Shown piece by piece: positions 29,301-37,797 of a stretch of 64,000 bases of DNA. Location of the stretch: positions 1-64,000 of the forward strand of contig NZ_JAUQWH010000006.1 of assembly GCF_030757795.1 (NCBI RefSeq), given 5' to 3'. The notes beneath the pieces were generated by a model, which searched no databases, was not told where the DNA came from, and was given only the letters and a program-made list of their open reading frames with translations. Position numbers and translations under genes: made by a program. The first letter of the stretch is position 1. Every line of letters starts with the position of its first letter. Source of the stretch: Actinoplanes oryzae (lineage in GTDB: Bacteria > Actinomycetota > Actinomycetes > Mycobacteriales > Micromonosporaceae).

Positions 29301-29577
29301 GCCAGGGATCCTCGCGCGGGGCGTCGGTGTCCGCCTTGTCGGTGGCGCGGCCGATCAGCTCGGGTACGCCGGGGAACTCGACGTTCGCGCACACGCCGCC
29401 GCGGCCCGGCCCGGTGCCGAGATGGTGGCTCAGGCGCTGGGCGAGCCACCGCTCGACGCCGCGCGACGGGACGCCGACGACCTCGGGGGTGAAGGGATCG
29501 CCGAGGCGCTCGCCCAGGACGCCGGCCAGCGCGTCGGCGAGGCGGTCCGCCCGTTCGGCCCGATGTACTCGCAGCAT
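26338..29577 (-). CDS. recC: RecBCD enzyme subunit RecC
   Basis: 1079 residues. The start 'MLRVHRAERADRLADALA', 'VGVPSRGVERWLAQRLS', 'PRDILVMCPDIETFAPLVSA', 'RVCVLGLDDGVFPRSS'-like 'VVCVLGLDDGVFPRSSGVDG' and 'FFTDDADPGEGLPVELDGL' follow the inactive-helicase plan of RecC, the subunit that holds the 3' strand and recognises Chi in enteric bacteria. ATG 29577; first gene of the operon. The region 29578-29683 upstream, between the divergent Nudix gene, is A/T-rich around 29615-29636 and should hold both promoters. Confidence 0.94.
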   Translation of the reverse strand: MLRVHRAERADRLADALAGVLGERLGDPFTPEVVGVPSRGVERWLAQRLSHHLGTGPGRGGVCANVEFPGVPELIGRATDKADTDAPREDPWHPDRLVWPVLDVIDRSLHEDWCRPLAAYLDGDEIRRGRRYATARHLAGLVSSYALHRPEMLRQWTAGTDAGIPADLRWQPELWRRLTRQLPEPDPATRLRTVRELLHADPDVSSLPGRVSVFGPTRLPAAHIAVLAALAEHRDVHLWLPHPSPALWEALRPYAHQRPRLPRRADPTTAVPRHPLLASLGRDARELQLLLAAPGVPIEDRHYPAGTDRPATLLSRLQQAIARDEPPAATTSDASDDDRSVQVHACHGPGRQVEVLREIVLHLLAADPALEPRDILVMCPDIETFAPLVSASFGLGSEAAHPAHRLRVKLADRALRQVNPLFGVAARLLELAGARVSAAQVLDLVAAAPVRRRFGLRDDDLDRLRDLVVQSGVRWGLDAAHRARWQLDGVRPNTWEAGLDRVLLGVAMGEDELGWLGTALPLDDVDAGDVDLAGRLAEFVDRLTTALTSLSGEHPPQVWLDALVTAVDALTAVPDADSWQVTQLRAELTSEPVGTTLTLPDVRSLLDERLRGRPTRANFRTGDLTICTMVPMRSVPHRVVCVLGLDDGVFPRSSGVDGDDVLARDPCAGERDPRGEDRQLLLDAIMAATDRLVLLYSGADERTNAPRPPAVPLDEVLDVLGTTVVRHPLQPFDRRNFAAEAPFSFDPVALAGAAAGAGPRRADPPFLPAPLPPVPGDVLALDDLRSFVEHPTRAFLRRRLGLSFFTDDADPGEGLPVELDGLQRWAVGERLLRALLRGADLDRCVQAEWRRGTVPPGPLGRRLLQAMADEVAPLAAAARTHLTGTPTALDLSLKLPDGRRLDGTVSGVHGHCAVAVSYARISPKHRLRAWLTLLALTAARPGTPWQAVTLGRGAGGVRRCTYGPLDPETARQTLHDLVSLHDEGLREPLPLPAKSSHAYARCRLRNGSVETAHTKAAAEWSRFRGAGENEDAGHVLVLGDHAPFERLLATAGTTEPTRFGELAMRLWRPLCAAEREDQP

Positions 29578-29683
29578 GCCTGCCTCGTCCCCGGTCGAGA
29601 CTGCTCAGGCCGTACCGTATATGAGTATTTTTCGGTGCTTGGGGGTTTCCGGGGAACTGCTCCCGGCTGATTATGATCGCCGG

Positions 29684-30085
29684 GTGCCCACCCTGCGCAT
29701 CGTCGCCGCCGTGATCCGTGACCCGCAGGGCCGATGGCTGCTCGTCCGCAAGCGCGGCACCACCGCCTTCATGCAGCCCGGCGGCAAGCTCGAAGCCGGT
29801 GAGGCCCCCGCCGAGGCCCTCGTCCGCGAGCTCGAGGAGGAGCTGGACCTCGGCGTCAGCCCGGCCGACCTGACCCACGTCGGCCGCTTCACCGCCCGGG
29901 CCGCCAACGAGACCGGCTTCCTGATCGACGCCGACGTCTACACGGCGCCGTCGCCCACCGCGGTCGTGCCGCTGGCCGAGCTCGAGGAGGCCCGCTGGGT
30001 CGACCTCCTCGCCCCGGGCGACCTCGAACTGGCTCCCCTCCTCACCGACCACCTCCTGCCCCTCCTCCGCGCCGGCCGCCTCTGA
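29684..30085 (+). CDS. Nudix hydrolase
   Basis: 133 residues. The Nudix box is complete: 'GGKLEAGEAPAEALVRELEEE', with catalytic REL.EE at about residues 48-53, following 'FMQPGGK'. The N-terminal strand 'TLRIVAAVIRDPQGRWLLVRKRG' is usual for enzymes that clean up oxidised or non-canonical nucleotides, but substrate is not readable. GTG 29684 is chosen by family alignment; the earlier frame reads through the recC promoter. Confidence 0.88.
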   Translation: MPTLRIVAAVIRDPQGRWLLVRKRGTTAFMQPGGKLEAGEAPAEALVRELEEELDLGVSPADLTHVGRFTARAANETGFLIDADVYTAPSPTAVVPLAELEEARWVDLLAPGDLELAPLLTDHLLPLLRAGRL

Positions 30086-30122
30086 CCGTGCGGGACGCGC
30101 GGCGTGACACCGCGAACCCCGG

Positions 30123-30569
30123 TCAGCGGGCGGCGAGGCGGAGTTCGAGATCGTCGAGCACGGCGGACAGGGCGCGGGGCGGCCGATTGGCGGGACGGAT
30201 CGAGAACATGATGTTGTGGCAGGGGATGACCTCGTAGGTGCGCTCGCCGCAGCGGATGCGGAGGAACCAGCGACCCCACTCCGGGGTGACCTCGACCGCG
30301 GTGATCTCGTCGAAGGGGATCCGGAAGCTGCGCGTCACCCAGTGCTGGGTGACGGCCGTGTCGTCGATCTCGGTGCGGATGCGCCGGCTGCGGACCAGCA
30401 GCAGCGCGATGACGGCCAGCAGCACCTCGGCGAGCGTCGTGGTGACGACGAGCTCGAAGCCGGGGGCGCGCACGGCCCGCACGACCAGGGTCACCATCAA
30501 CGCCGCCACCCCGAGCAGGATGGCGGCGTTGACGACGATCCATGGCCAGTGGCGGTACGTGCGGGTCAC
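30123..30569 (-). CDS. PH-domain membrane protein
   Basis: About 148 residues from GTG 30569 (an ATG at 30602 would add 11). Two hydrophobic segments ('WIVVNAAILLGVAALMVTLVV' and 'LAEVLLAVIALLLV') precede a small PH-like domain: 'IRTEIDDTAVTQHWVTRSFRIPFDEITAVEV' and 'WFLRIRCGERTYEVIPCHN', the bacterial membrane-PH pattern. Convergent with the Nudix gene; the two stops are 37 bases apart and lie in a short inverted repeat (CTGACC/GGTCAG). Role unknown. Confidence 0.7.
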   Translation of the reverse strand: MTRTYRHWPWIVVNAAILLGVAALMVTLVVRAVRAPGFELVVTTTLAEVLLAVIALLLVRSRRIRTEIDDTAVTQHWVTRSFRIPFDEITAVEVTPEWGRWFLRIRCGERTYEVIPCHNIMFSIRPANRPPRALSAVLDDLELRLAAR

Positions 30570-30631
30570 GTACCCATGATGACCGGCCGGCGCCACGACC
30601 AAGCCGCGCCCGGCGTCGTGGCGGTCCCGGG

Positions 30632-31234
30632 TCAGGCGCCGCGGAGGATCTCGGAGAGTTTGCCGGCGGCGCGCAGGGCGGCGAGGCGGCCCTGGTGCAG
30701 GACGGTCAGGTCTTCGACGGCGCAGGCGGGCGGGCTGTGGTTGACGGCGGCGGCGAGGGCCTCGTGGCGGCGGGCCCAGGTGCGGACGCTGTCGGCCAGT
30801 TCGTTTTCCTGCTGCTCGGGGGTCAGGTTCGCGCCGGTCAGGCGGTCGAGCAGGCGGGTGCGGTACGGCCAGTAGGACCAGACCTTGGTCTCGTCGATGA
30901 GCTGCTCGACGGGGTCGGTGCGCAGGTAGCGCAGGGCGAGCTGGATGGCGTCCGGGCTGCCGGCGGCGATCAGGTCGTCGACCATGCGGTGCCGGGCGTG
31001 GGCGCCGGCGACCTCGTAGAAGGTGCTGCGGCAGCCGTAGGGGCGGGCCGCGCCGACGACGCTCTTCCAGGTGAGCGGGGCGCCGGGGCGGGCGGCGAGG
31101 AGCTCGGCGACCGCCTGGAAGTAGACGATCTTGGTGTGCCAGTGGTTGCGGCGCGGCGACCGGTTGGCGGACAGCCGGGCGTGCCAGTCACCGATGACGG
31201 TGTGCTGCAGGTCCATTGTGATCATCGACGACAT
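30632..31234 (-). CDS. Hypothetical protein, helical, near the metabolite locus
   Basis: 200 residues; family not recognised. The start MSSMITMDLQHTVIGDWHARLSANRS is followed by 'FQAVAELLAARPGAPLTWKSVVGAARPYGCRSTFYEVAG', which looks like a helix-turn-helix of the TetR/LuxR-accessory kind (residues about 45-80), then a helical C-terminal half with a conserved-looking 'VWSYWPYRTRLLDRL'. AAAGGGA lies upstream of ATG 31234. It lies 67 bases downstream of the FAD monooxygenase on the same strand, so it may belong to that transcript. Confidence 0.55.
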   Translation of the reverse strand: MSSMITMDLQHTVIGDWHARLSANRSPRRNHWHTKIVYFQAVAELLAARPGAPLTWKSVVGAARPYGCRSTFYEVAGAHARHRMVDDLIAAGSPDAIQLALRYLRTDPVEQLIDETKVWSYWPYRTRLLDRLTGANLTPEQQENELADSVRTWARRHEALAAAVNHSPPACAVEDLTVLHQGRLAALRAAGKLSEILRGA

Positions 31235-31301
31235 CGCGGTGTGTCCCTTTCACGTCGGCTGGAGGCGATTCGAGAGTGACCGGCCGGGGGCGCCGGCCGC
31301 A

Positions 31302-32810
31302 TCACGCGTTCACGTGGTCCTGGCGGACACGACCGGTCACGGCGTCCAGGACGCGGTCCCAGTCGGCCGGCGCGTGGTCGCCGCCCCACGCCACCTGCTG
31401 GTCCGGGCGCACGAGCACCAGGCGGCTGAGCAGGTTCGCGCGCACGGTCGCGTCCTCGAGCGTCAGGTGGGTCATCGGGATCCCGCGCTTGCCGGCGGCG
31501 GCGACCATCGGCTCGCCCGTCCGCTCCTCGGTCAGGTCCACCAGCGTGAGCTGCGGACCCAGCCGGTCGAAGAGGTTGGCCCCGCCGGGCAGCCGGACGG
31601 CGGGCAGCCGGGCCCCCGCCTCGGCCGTGCCGGCGACGTCCACCTGGGGCGCCTCCTGGCTGAGCACCCCGGCCAGGACCTCGGTCGAGGCGCCCGCCGC
31701 GGCCAGCCGTCCGAAGCGGTGCCGGGTCTCCAGCGCCCGGGCCACCAGCTCGCGGTCGATCAGCGCGCGGCGGCGGCGCTCGTCCTCGTAGCTGGCCAGC
31801 AGCGCCGGGCCGCCCCAGCCGCGTACGGTCGCGGCCAGCTTCCAGCCCAGGTCCACCGCGTCGCCCACGCACGTGTCCACGGTGTCCCCGGCGGGATGGA
31901 ACCGGTGCGCCGATTCACCCGCCAGATACACCGTGCCCTGCCGGTACGCCGCCGCGACGCGCAGCGCCTCCTCCGACTGGGCGACCCCGAGCACCTCGGC
32001 GGTCCCGGCGCGGATGCCCAGGCGGGCCAGCAGCACGGCCGGGTCGGGCAGGGCGGCCTCCTCGGCCGACAGCGGCAGGTGCCCGATCCACAGCTGCCGG
32101 TCGTGGTGCCAGGTGAGGGTGACGTCGCCCGCGATCACCGTGCAGGGATGCGCCGTCGTACGGGCGACGTCCGCGCTCCGGAACCACACGGTGCAGTGGT
32201 GCACGGGCGGCGTCAGATGCTCCATCGGCACGCCCAGGCAGCGGCGTACGGTGCTCTGCGCGCCGTCGCACCCGGCGAGGAAGCCGGCCTGCACCACGTG
32301 CCGGGTGCCCGTGCCCGCCTCGAGCAGCGTGGCGACCGTGCCGGTGGGCTCGGGGCGCAGGTCGGCGAACGTCCAGCCCTCCCGCAGGTCGACCAGCTCG
32401 CTGCCGCGGACCGCCTCGCGCAGCCCGGCGATCAGCAGCTCGGCCGGCAGCAGCGAGTACGGCTCGACGGGCGGCGTGCCGTCGGTGCTCCCGGCGTACG
32501 CGCGGCGCAGCTCGTTGGCCGAGGGCATCTGCGACACGTGCACGGGCGGCTGGTCGAGGCGCCGCGTCCAGATCACGTCGGCGGGGGAGTCGGGGTCGAG
32601 CCCGTGCCCGCGGATCCAGCCGGTGAGCCCGAGGCGGCGCAGCAACTCCATGCTGCGCCCGCTGACCAGGGCGAGGCCGGGTTGATGCGGGGGCTTCGCC
32701 GAGCGCTCGACGACCGTACTCCGCACGCCGTGGTGGGCCAGTTCCAGTGCGAGCACCGAACCGGCGACGCCGGCCCCGACGATGAGGACGGGCGTGCGCA
32801 GCGTGGTCAT
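31302..32810 (-). CDS. FAD-dependent aromatic monooxygenase (PheA/TfdB/rifampicin-monooxygenase type)
   Basis: 502 residues. 'VLIVGAGVAGSVLALELAHHGVRSTVVER' is the FAD dinucleotide fold (GxGxxG), 'GCDGAQSTVRRCLG' the DG motif, 'YLAGESAHRFHPAGDTVDTCVGDAVDLGWKLA' the GD motif; a C-terminal thioredoxin-like region 'LVLVRPDQQVAWGG' ends the protein. This set fits NAD(P)H-dependent hydroxylases of phenols and polyketides. GAAGGA precedes ATG 32810. It sits directly downstream of the large LAL regulator (83 bases), suggesting control by it. In the GD motif the usual GDAAH is GESAH. It could tailor or inactivate an aromatic product. Confidence 0.88.
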   Translation of the reverse strand: MTTLRTPVLIVGAGVAGSVLALELAHHGVRSTVVERSAKPPHQPGLALVSGRSMELLRRLGLTGWIRGHGLDPDSPADVIWTRRLDQPPVHVSQMPSANELRRAYAGSTDGTPPVEPYSLLPAELLIAGLREAVRGSELVDLREGWTFADLRPEPTGTVATLLEAGTGTRHVVQAGFLAGCDGAQSTVRRCLGVPMEHLTPPVHHCTVWFRSADVARTTAHPCTVIAGDVTLTWHHDRQLWIGHLPLSAEEAALPDPAVLLARLGIRAGTAEVLGVAQSEEALRVAAAYRQGTVYLAGESAHRFHPAGDTVDTCVGDAVDLGWKLAATVRGWGGPALLASYEDERRRRALIDRELVARALETRHRFGRLAAAGASTEVLAGVLSQEAPQVDVAGTAEAGARLPAVRLPGGANLFDRLGPQLTLVDLTEERTGEPMVAAAGKRGIPMTHLTLEDATVRANLLSRLVLVRPDQQVAWGGDHAPADWDRVLDAVTGRVRQDHVNA

Positions 32811-32893
32811 GATGGGATTCCTTCCCCCGGACGGCCTGACAGGGCCATGCTGGGGCGGATCCGGGCGTGCGGCTATCACGTGTCCACGGGGTT

Positions 32894-35686
32894 CTACGGT
32901 GGATGCCGCCGGGCGGCCACCCGCGCGGCCAGCTCGACGCGGCGCTTGATCTCCAGCTTGACGAAGATCTTGCGCAGGTGACTGTCCACAGTGTGCCGGG
33001 ACAGGTAGAGCTCGGCGGCCACCTGGCTGTTGGTCAGCCCGTCGGCCACCAGCAGGGCGACGCGCTCCTCGGCCGGGGACAGCTCGGGCAGCAGCCGCGG
33101 GGGGACCGCCTTGCCGTCGGGCGGCGTCACGCGCCACGCGCCGAGACGCTCCTCGAGCTGCCGGCGCGCCCCGTCGGCGCCGCAGTCGGTGACGATGCTC
33201 AGCGACTCGTCGTACCAGCTCTCCAGCACGGCCCGGTCCTCGCGGCCCTGCCCGGCGGCGGCCGCATCCGCCAGGGCCGCGGCCACGGCCAGGGGGCGGC
33301 CGGCGTGCCGGAACTCGTCGACGGCCTGCCGCAGCCGCGCGGTGTCGCCGAGCACCAGCCCGGCCGCGTGCGCCGCCGCGCCGGCGGCCGAGCGGGAGCC
33401 GGGGTTGCGCCGGGACAGCTCGGCCGCCGCCTCGGACACCGCGGCCGCCCGGGCGGGATCCCCGGCGGCGAGCGCGACCCCGGCCAGCGTCGCGGCGGCG
33501 CCGGGCTCCAGCACGAGCAGGGCGAGGCGGTGCGGCAGGGCTTCGTACAGGCCGGTCAGCAGCCCGTACGCCGCCTCGTCGTCGGCGGTGGCGTGCAGGT
33601 AGACGGCCTCGGACCAGACCACGTCCTCGGGCGCGGCCGTGATGCCCGAGGCGATGAACGCGCGCATCCGGGTGAGCTGGGCGTTGGCGGCCACGAGATC
33701 GCCGCGCAGCACCGAGATCCGCGACAGGGCCCCGAGCAGCGGCACGGCCAGCTGGATCGCGGTGAGCCGCTCGGCGGTGTCCACGCCCGCGTCGGCTTCC
33801 GCGGCGGCCTCGTCGAGCCTGCCCCGGGCGGCCAGCAGCGCGGTGCGGTAGTAGTGCCACAGCGGCTTGTCCCAGGCCGTGCCCAGCGCGTCGGCGTCGG
33901 TGCTGCCGCGCAGCAGGGTCTGCTCGGCGCCGGTGAAGTCGTCGAGGGTCGTCTGCGCGCTGGCCAGCCAGATGCGCGGGTGGCGGTGGCGGGCGTGCCC
34001 GCGGGCCTGGTCGGCCAGCCGGGTCGCGGTCGCCGCGTGCGCCAAGGCGTCGGCCATCCGGCCCTGGGCCTGCGCGGCCAGGCTGCGGGCGGTCAGGCCG
34101 AACACCGCCGCCCCGAACTCGCCGCCCTCGCGGCCCAGCTCGTCGGAGGCCGTGCCGTCGGCGTCGGCCCCGGCGAGATCGTCGGTGTAGACGCGGGCGT
34201 GGGCGCGGATGGCGTGCAGCCGGGCGCGGGTCCCGGTGGTGACCGCCTCGAGGGCCAGAGCGCGGTCGGCGTACGCCTCGGCGGTCTCGTTGTGTCCCGC
34301 GTGCTTGAACGCCTCGGCGAGCCCGAGCAGCAGCTTCGCCTCCGTCTCGGCGTCCAGGCCAGCGGCGAGGGCTTGTTCGCCCAGCTCGCGGGCCTTGTCG
34401 AGGCGGGCGGCCGAGGCGAGCAGCCCGACGGCCTCGGCGACCAGCGGCGTCCGCTTCGGATCATGGGCGCCGAGGGTGTCGAGGGCGTGCACCATGAGGT
34501 CGGCGGCGGTGGCCGGGGCGGCCACGGCGACCTCCCGGGCGGCGGTGCTGAGCATCGTCACGGCCTCGCCGGTGCCGTCGTGACCGCTGCGCAGCAGGTG
34601 CTCGGCCACTTCGAGGGCGGGGCGGCCCTCGTCGCGGGCGATCTCGGCGGCGGTGCGGTGCAGCTGTTCGCGTACGGCATGGGGAAGGTTGTTGCGCACG
34701 GCCTGGCGCACCAGGTCGTGGGTGAACGTCAGCCCGGTGCCGTCGGTGAGGAAGTCGCCGAGCGCCTCGCGTAGCGGGGAGAACAGGGCCGGGCCCGGGC
34801 GGCCGGTGAGCCGGGCCGCCGCGGCCATGCCGAACGGGCGGTCCAGCACCGAGGTGGCGCGGACCAGCCACTGCGCGTCCTCCGACAGGCTGGTCAGTAC
34901 GTTCTCGACGGTGTCCATGAAGCTGGACGGCAGTTCGTCGCCGGTCACCGTGGCGCGCCCGGCCTGCATGAGCACCTGGTGGCTGGCGCGCAGGGCCCGC
35001 ATCAGCTGGGTGACGCGCAGCGGGATGCCGCCGCAGCTGCCGGCCAGCGCGAGCACGGTGTTGTCCACGTCGGCGCCCAGCACGGCGGCGCTGAGCCCGG
35101 CGACGGCATCCTCGTCCAGGATCGGGACGTCGATGCTGGTGGCGTGGTGCGCGGCGAGCCAGTCGAGGGTCTGCATGCCCGGGGTGCTGCCGCCGTCCGG
35201 GCGCCCGGCCAGCAGCCAGCACACGGGGGCGGAGGCAAGGGCGGGGACCAGCTCGCGTACGGCCAGCGCGCTCAGCTCGTCCATCCACTGCGCGTCGTCG
35301 ATCACGACCAGCAGCGGCTGCCGCGCGGCGAAGTCCTCCAGCGCGGTGCGCAGCCGGTCGATGGTCCGGAACGGCTCCTCGCCGCGGGGGCCCTCGAACA
35401 GCCAGCCGAACTCGGGCGCCTCCTGGGTGCACGCGCGCAGCGCCCCGGCCAGGGTGACCAGGGGCGCGGCGAGGTCGAGCTTGAACGCCTCGCGGTGCGC
35501 GACCGCCACGTCGAGGCCCCCGGCCAGCGTCACGGTGGCGCGCAGCAGGTGCGACTTGCCGACCCCCGCCTGGCCCCGCAGCACCAGGCACCCACCGGCG
35601 CCCGCCGCGGTGTCGGCGAGGGCGCCCCGGAGAGCGGCGAGCTCCCCGTCGCGGCCGAAAGTGTGCTCGCTCAGGACCGGCTCCAA
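32894..35686 (-). CDS. LAL-type (large LuxR) transcriptional regulator
   Basis: 930 residues: AAA/STAND ATPase domain at the N-terminus with Walker A 'LRGQAGVGKSHLL' (about 36-48) and Walker B 'LLVVIDDAQWMD'; a long helical TPR-like middle (about 380-850, many 'A...A..LA..' repeats); and a LuxR helix-turn-helix at the end, 'LSPAEERVALLVADGLTNSQVAAELYLSRHTVDSHLRKIFVKL'. Such proteins are often cluster-situated activators. The only in-frame start before a stop is TTG 35686, without a good Shine-Dalgarno, so translation may be weak. It lies beside the PhzE-type gene and upstream of an FAD monooxygenase. Confidence 0.9.
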   Translation of the reverse strand: MEPVLSEHTFGRDGELAALRGALADTAAGAGGCLVLRGQAGVGKSHLLRATVTLAGGLDVAVAHREAFKLDLAAPLVTLAGALRACTQEAPEFGWLFEGPRGEEPFRTIDRLRTALEDFAARQPLLVVIDDAQWMDELSALAVRELVPALASAPVCWLLAGRPDGGSTPGMQTLDWLAAHHATSIDVPILDEDAVAGLSAAVLGADVDNTVLALAGSCGGIPLRVTQLMRALRASHQVLMQAGRATVTGDELPSSFMDTVENVLTSLSEDAQWLVRATSVLDRPFGMAAAARLTGRPGPALFSPLREALGDFLTDGTGLTFTHDLVRQAVRNNLPHAVREQLHRTAAEIARDEGRPALEVAEHLLRSGHDGTGEAVTMLSTAAREVAVAAPATAADLMVHALDTLGAHDPKRTPLVAEAVGLLASAARLDKARELGEQALAAGLDAETEAKLLLGLAEAFKHAGHNETAEAYADRALALEAVTTGTRARLHAIRAHARVYTDDLAGADADGTASDELGREGGEFGAAVFGLTARSLAAQAQGRMADALAHAATATRLADQARGHARHRHPRIWLASAQTTLDDFTGAEQTLLRGSTDADALGTAWDKPLWHYYRTALLAARGRLDEAAAEADAGVDTAERLTAIQLAVPLLGALSRISVLRGDLVAANAQLTRMRAFIASGITAAPEDVVWSEAVYLHATADDEAAYGLLTGLYEALPHRLALLVLEPGAAATLAGVALAAGDPARAAAVSEAAAELSRRNPGSRSAAGAAAHAAGLVLGDTARLRQAVDEFRHAGRPLAVAAALADAAAAGQGREDRAVLESWYDESLSIVTDCGADGARRQLEERLGAWRVTPPDGKAVPPRLLPELSPAEERVALLVADGLTNSQVAAELYLSRHTVDSHLRKIFVKLEIKRRVELAARVAARRHPP

Positions 35687-35859
35687 AATGTGCGGTTGTT
35701 CCGGTGCATCGATGTGCCCTGCGTTGCTGTGGTTGTGCGGGCTTGCCGGTTCTCGGCGTTACGGGGCGATTCTGTCCGTTTCCGGAGATCCACTGAAGAC
35801 CCGTTCGGACGGTTCCGCTGCGCTTTCCGGAGCGGGTTACGGGCCGGATGATTTTTGTA

Positions 35860-37674
35860 TCACCGCATGGTCAGACGTGCATCCTCGCCGGATCGGGCCG
35901 CCGGGCCGCCGGCCGTCCTGTCCGTCAAGGCGCCCGCCAGCATGCCCCTGAGCAGGCCGGGGCCGTCTTCGGTGAGCACCGACTCCACGTGGAACTGCGC
36001 GGAACGGATCCCGGGACCGGCGAGCGCGTGCACGGTGCCCGATGCCGGATCCCGCACCACCCGTACGGGACACCTGACCAGCGGACTGTCCAGAATGTCG
36101 CCGGCGCTGACGGCGGCGTACGAGTTGTAGAAGCCCACCGAGTAACGCCGTCCGCCGAGCGTGACATCGGCACGGACGCCCTGAGCAGGTTCACTCTTAC
36201 GGGTGATACGCAAGCCGAGTTGCGCAGCGAGGACCTGATGACCAAGGCAGACCGCTACGAGCGGCGTACGGGCGGCGAGCAGCGACCGCGCGATGCTGTG
36301 CAACCGGTCGACCCGGGGATCCCGCCGGTCGAGCGGGTCGCCGGGTCCCGGGCCGAGCAGCACGACGTCGGCCTCCGGCGCCACGCCGTCACGCCAGCTC
36401 CGCACCTGCACGTTGGCGCCGAGCGTCCCCGCCATCCGCGCGAGCATCCGGGTGAAGTCGTCGCCGGCGTCCACGATCACCAGACGCCGGCCCGCGAGGC
36501 GGGGATCGGGTCCCGTCGCGTCCGGCCCGTGGAGCCAGAAGCGGGAGAGGCCGGCGTTGCGGTCGCGCAGCTGACGGCGTACGGCGGCAGTGATCGGGGG
36601 GTGCGGGTTCGGTGCCGCGGGAATGGGGTCGCCGCGCAGGGCCGCCAGGAGCGCGGCGGCCTTGGCGTGGGTCTCGCGGGCCTCGGCGCGCGGGTCGGAG
36701 CCCCGGACCAGCGTCGCGCCCACGCCGGCCGTCACCCGCCCGTCCGCGGTGATCTCCGCCGTGCGGATCAGCAGGACCGAGTCCAGCTCGCCGTGGCTGC
36801 TCAGGGCCAGGACGCCGCCGTAGACCCCGCGGTCGGTGCCCTCGTGCGCGGCGATCACCTCGCAGGCGCGCGCGACCGGGCTGCCCGTCACCGTCGGGGC
36901 CGGCATCGTGAGGCGCAGCACCTCGGCCGGCGTGCGGCTGGTGGGACCGGAGATCACGTACTCGGTGTGCACGAGCCGGGACATCATCCGCAGCCGGGGA
37001 CCCTCGACCCGGGGCAGGCCGCGGTCGCACACGCGGGCCATCATCTTGAGCTCCTCGTCGAGCACCATGAGCAGCTCGCCGGTCTCCTTGCCGTCGGCCA
37101 GGAACCGTTCGAGGCCGCCGGGATCCGCGCCGGCCGGAGGAAGACGCCAGGTGCCGCTGATCGGATTCATCATCGCCCGGCCGCCCCGCAGGCGCACGTG
37201 ACACTCGGGTGACATGCCCGCGACGGTACGGCCGCCGGCGTGCACCACGAACGTCCAGTACGCGCCCCGCTCGGCCGGCAGGAACCGGCGGAACAACGCG
37301 CGCGCCGCGTCGGGCGACCACCCGTCGTACCGCGCCCGGAGGGTCCGGCGCACCACGAAGTTGGATCCGTCGCCGCGCGCGATGTTGCCGTCGATCACGT
37401 CGCGCACGATGGACTCGTACTCGGCGTCGCTGCGGTCGAAGCCCTGCACCCGCAGCGGCGGCAGCGCCTCGGGCAGCCGGCGCATTGCCTCGGCGACCGT
37501 CATCTCCTCGCGTCCGGTCACCGCCAGCACCGTCGCTTTCCCGCCCTCCCCGGCGGCGTTCCGGTACGGCAGCAGGGTCAGCGTCTCCCGGTCGCCGGGG
37601 GCGTCCGTGGGCTCGCACGCCAGCAGCTCGACCCGGTCCGGTGCCCTCCGCAGCAGGGCGAACGCGTTCGTCAT
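35860..37674 (-). CDS. PhzE-type anthranilate/2-amino-2-deoxyisochorismate synthase (TrpE-TrpG fusion)
   Basis: 604 residues. The first 400 hold the chorismate-binding fold: 'NFVVRRTLRARYDGW', 'SPECHVRLRGGRAMMNPISGTWRLP', 'KETGELLMVLDEELKMM', 'PAPTVTGSPVARA' and 'RGVYGGVLALSSHGELDS'. The C-terminal class I glutaminase has triad C476 (VCLGHQ), H562 and E564 (FHVE). 'PISGTWR' and the fusion order are those of PhzE, which makes 2-amino-2-deoxyisochorismate rather than anthranilate. An isochorismatase and an SDR in the divergent operon complete a route to 3-hydroxyanthranilate. ATG 37674; divergent from the GriI-type gene. Confidence 0.9.
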   Translation of the reverse strand: MTNAFALLRRAPDRVELLACEPTDAPGDRETLTLLPYRNAAGEGGKATVLAVTGREEMTVAEAMRRLPEALPPLRVQGFDRSDAEYESIVRDVIDGNIARGDGSNFVVRRTLRARYDGWSPDAARALFRRFLPAERGAYWTFVVHAGGRTVAGMSPECHVRLRGGRAMMNPISGTWRLPPAGADPGGLERFLADGKETGELLMVLDEELKMMARVCDRGLPRVEGPRLRMMSRLVHTEYVISGPTSRTPAEVLRLTMPAPTVTGSPVARACEVIAAHEGTDRGVYGGVLALSSHGELDSVLLIRTAEITADGRVTAGVGATLVRGSDPRAEARETHAKAAALLAALRGDPIPAAPNPHPPITAAVRRQLRDRNAGLSRFWLHGPDATGPDPRLAGRRLVIVDAGDDFTRMLARMAGTLGANVQVRSWRDGVAPEADVVLLGPGPGDPLDRRDPRVDRLHSIARSLLAARTPLVAVCLGHQVLAAQLGLRITRKSEPAQGVRADVTLGGRRYSVGFYNSYAAVSAGDILDSPLVRCPVRVVRDPASGTVHALAGPGIRSAQFHVESVLTEDGPGLLRGMLAGALTDRTAGGPAARSGEDARLTMR

Positions 37675-37703
37675 GACAGCAGAGTCGCGCGCCGGGCGGC
37701 CGT

Positions 37704-37732
37704 CCGGTACCTACCGGAACGAGTAGTACCGG
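37704..37732. promoter_or_regulatory. Imperfect inverted repeat in the divergent PhzE/GriI promoter
   Basis: CCGGTACCTAC (37704-37714) and GTAGTACCGG (37723-37732) are complementary except for one extra C in the left arm, around an 8-base spacer. It lies midway between the divergent starts at 37674 and 37798, where a LuxR-type activator could serve both. Confidence 0.5.
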
Positions 37733-37752
37733 GCCGCCGCGCCCGTCCCTAG

Positions 37753-37785
37753 CGTCGGACGCAGACCGTCACTCCGCGTCCGACG
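37753..37785. promoter_or_regulatory. Perfect 10-bp inverted repeat in the GriI leader
   Basis: CGTCGGACGC (37753-37762) and GCGTCCGACG (37776-37785) with a 13-base spacer end just before the GAAAGG ribosome-binding site of the GriI-type gene. It could be an operator or a leader-RNA hairpin. Confidence 0.5.
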
Positions 37786-37797
37786 AAAGGCGCTCCC

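Noticed and set aside
30082..30126. CTGACC/GGTCAG inverted repeat as a terminator between the Nudix and PH-domain genes
   Set aside because: Arms are only six bases and 33 bases apart; too weak to list as a feature.
35860..37674. Reading the PhzE-type gene as part of a phenazine cluster
   Set aside because: No phzF, phzA/B or phzG homologue is present; the partner genes fit 3-hydroxyanthranilate formation instead.
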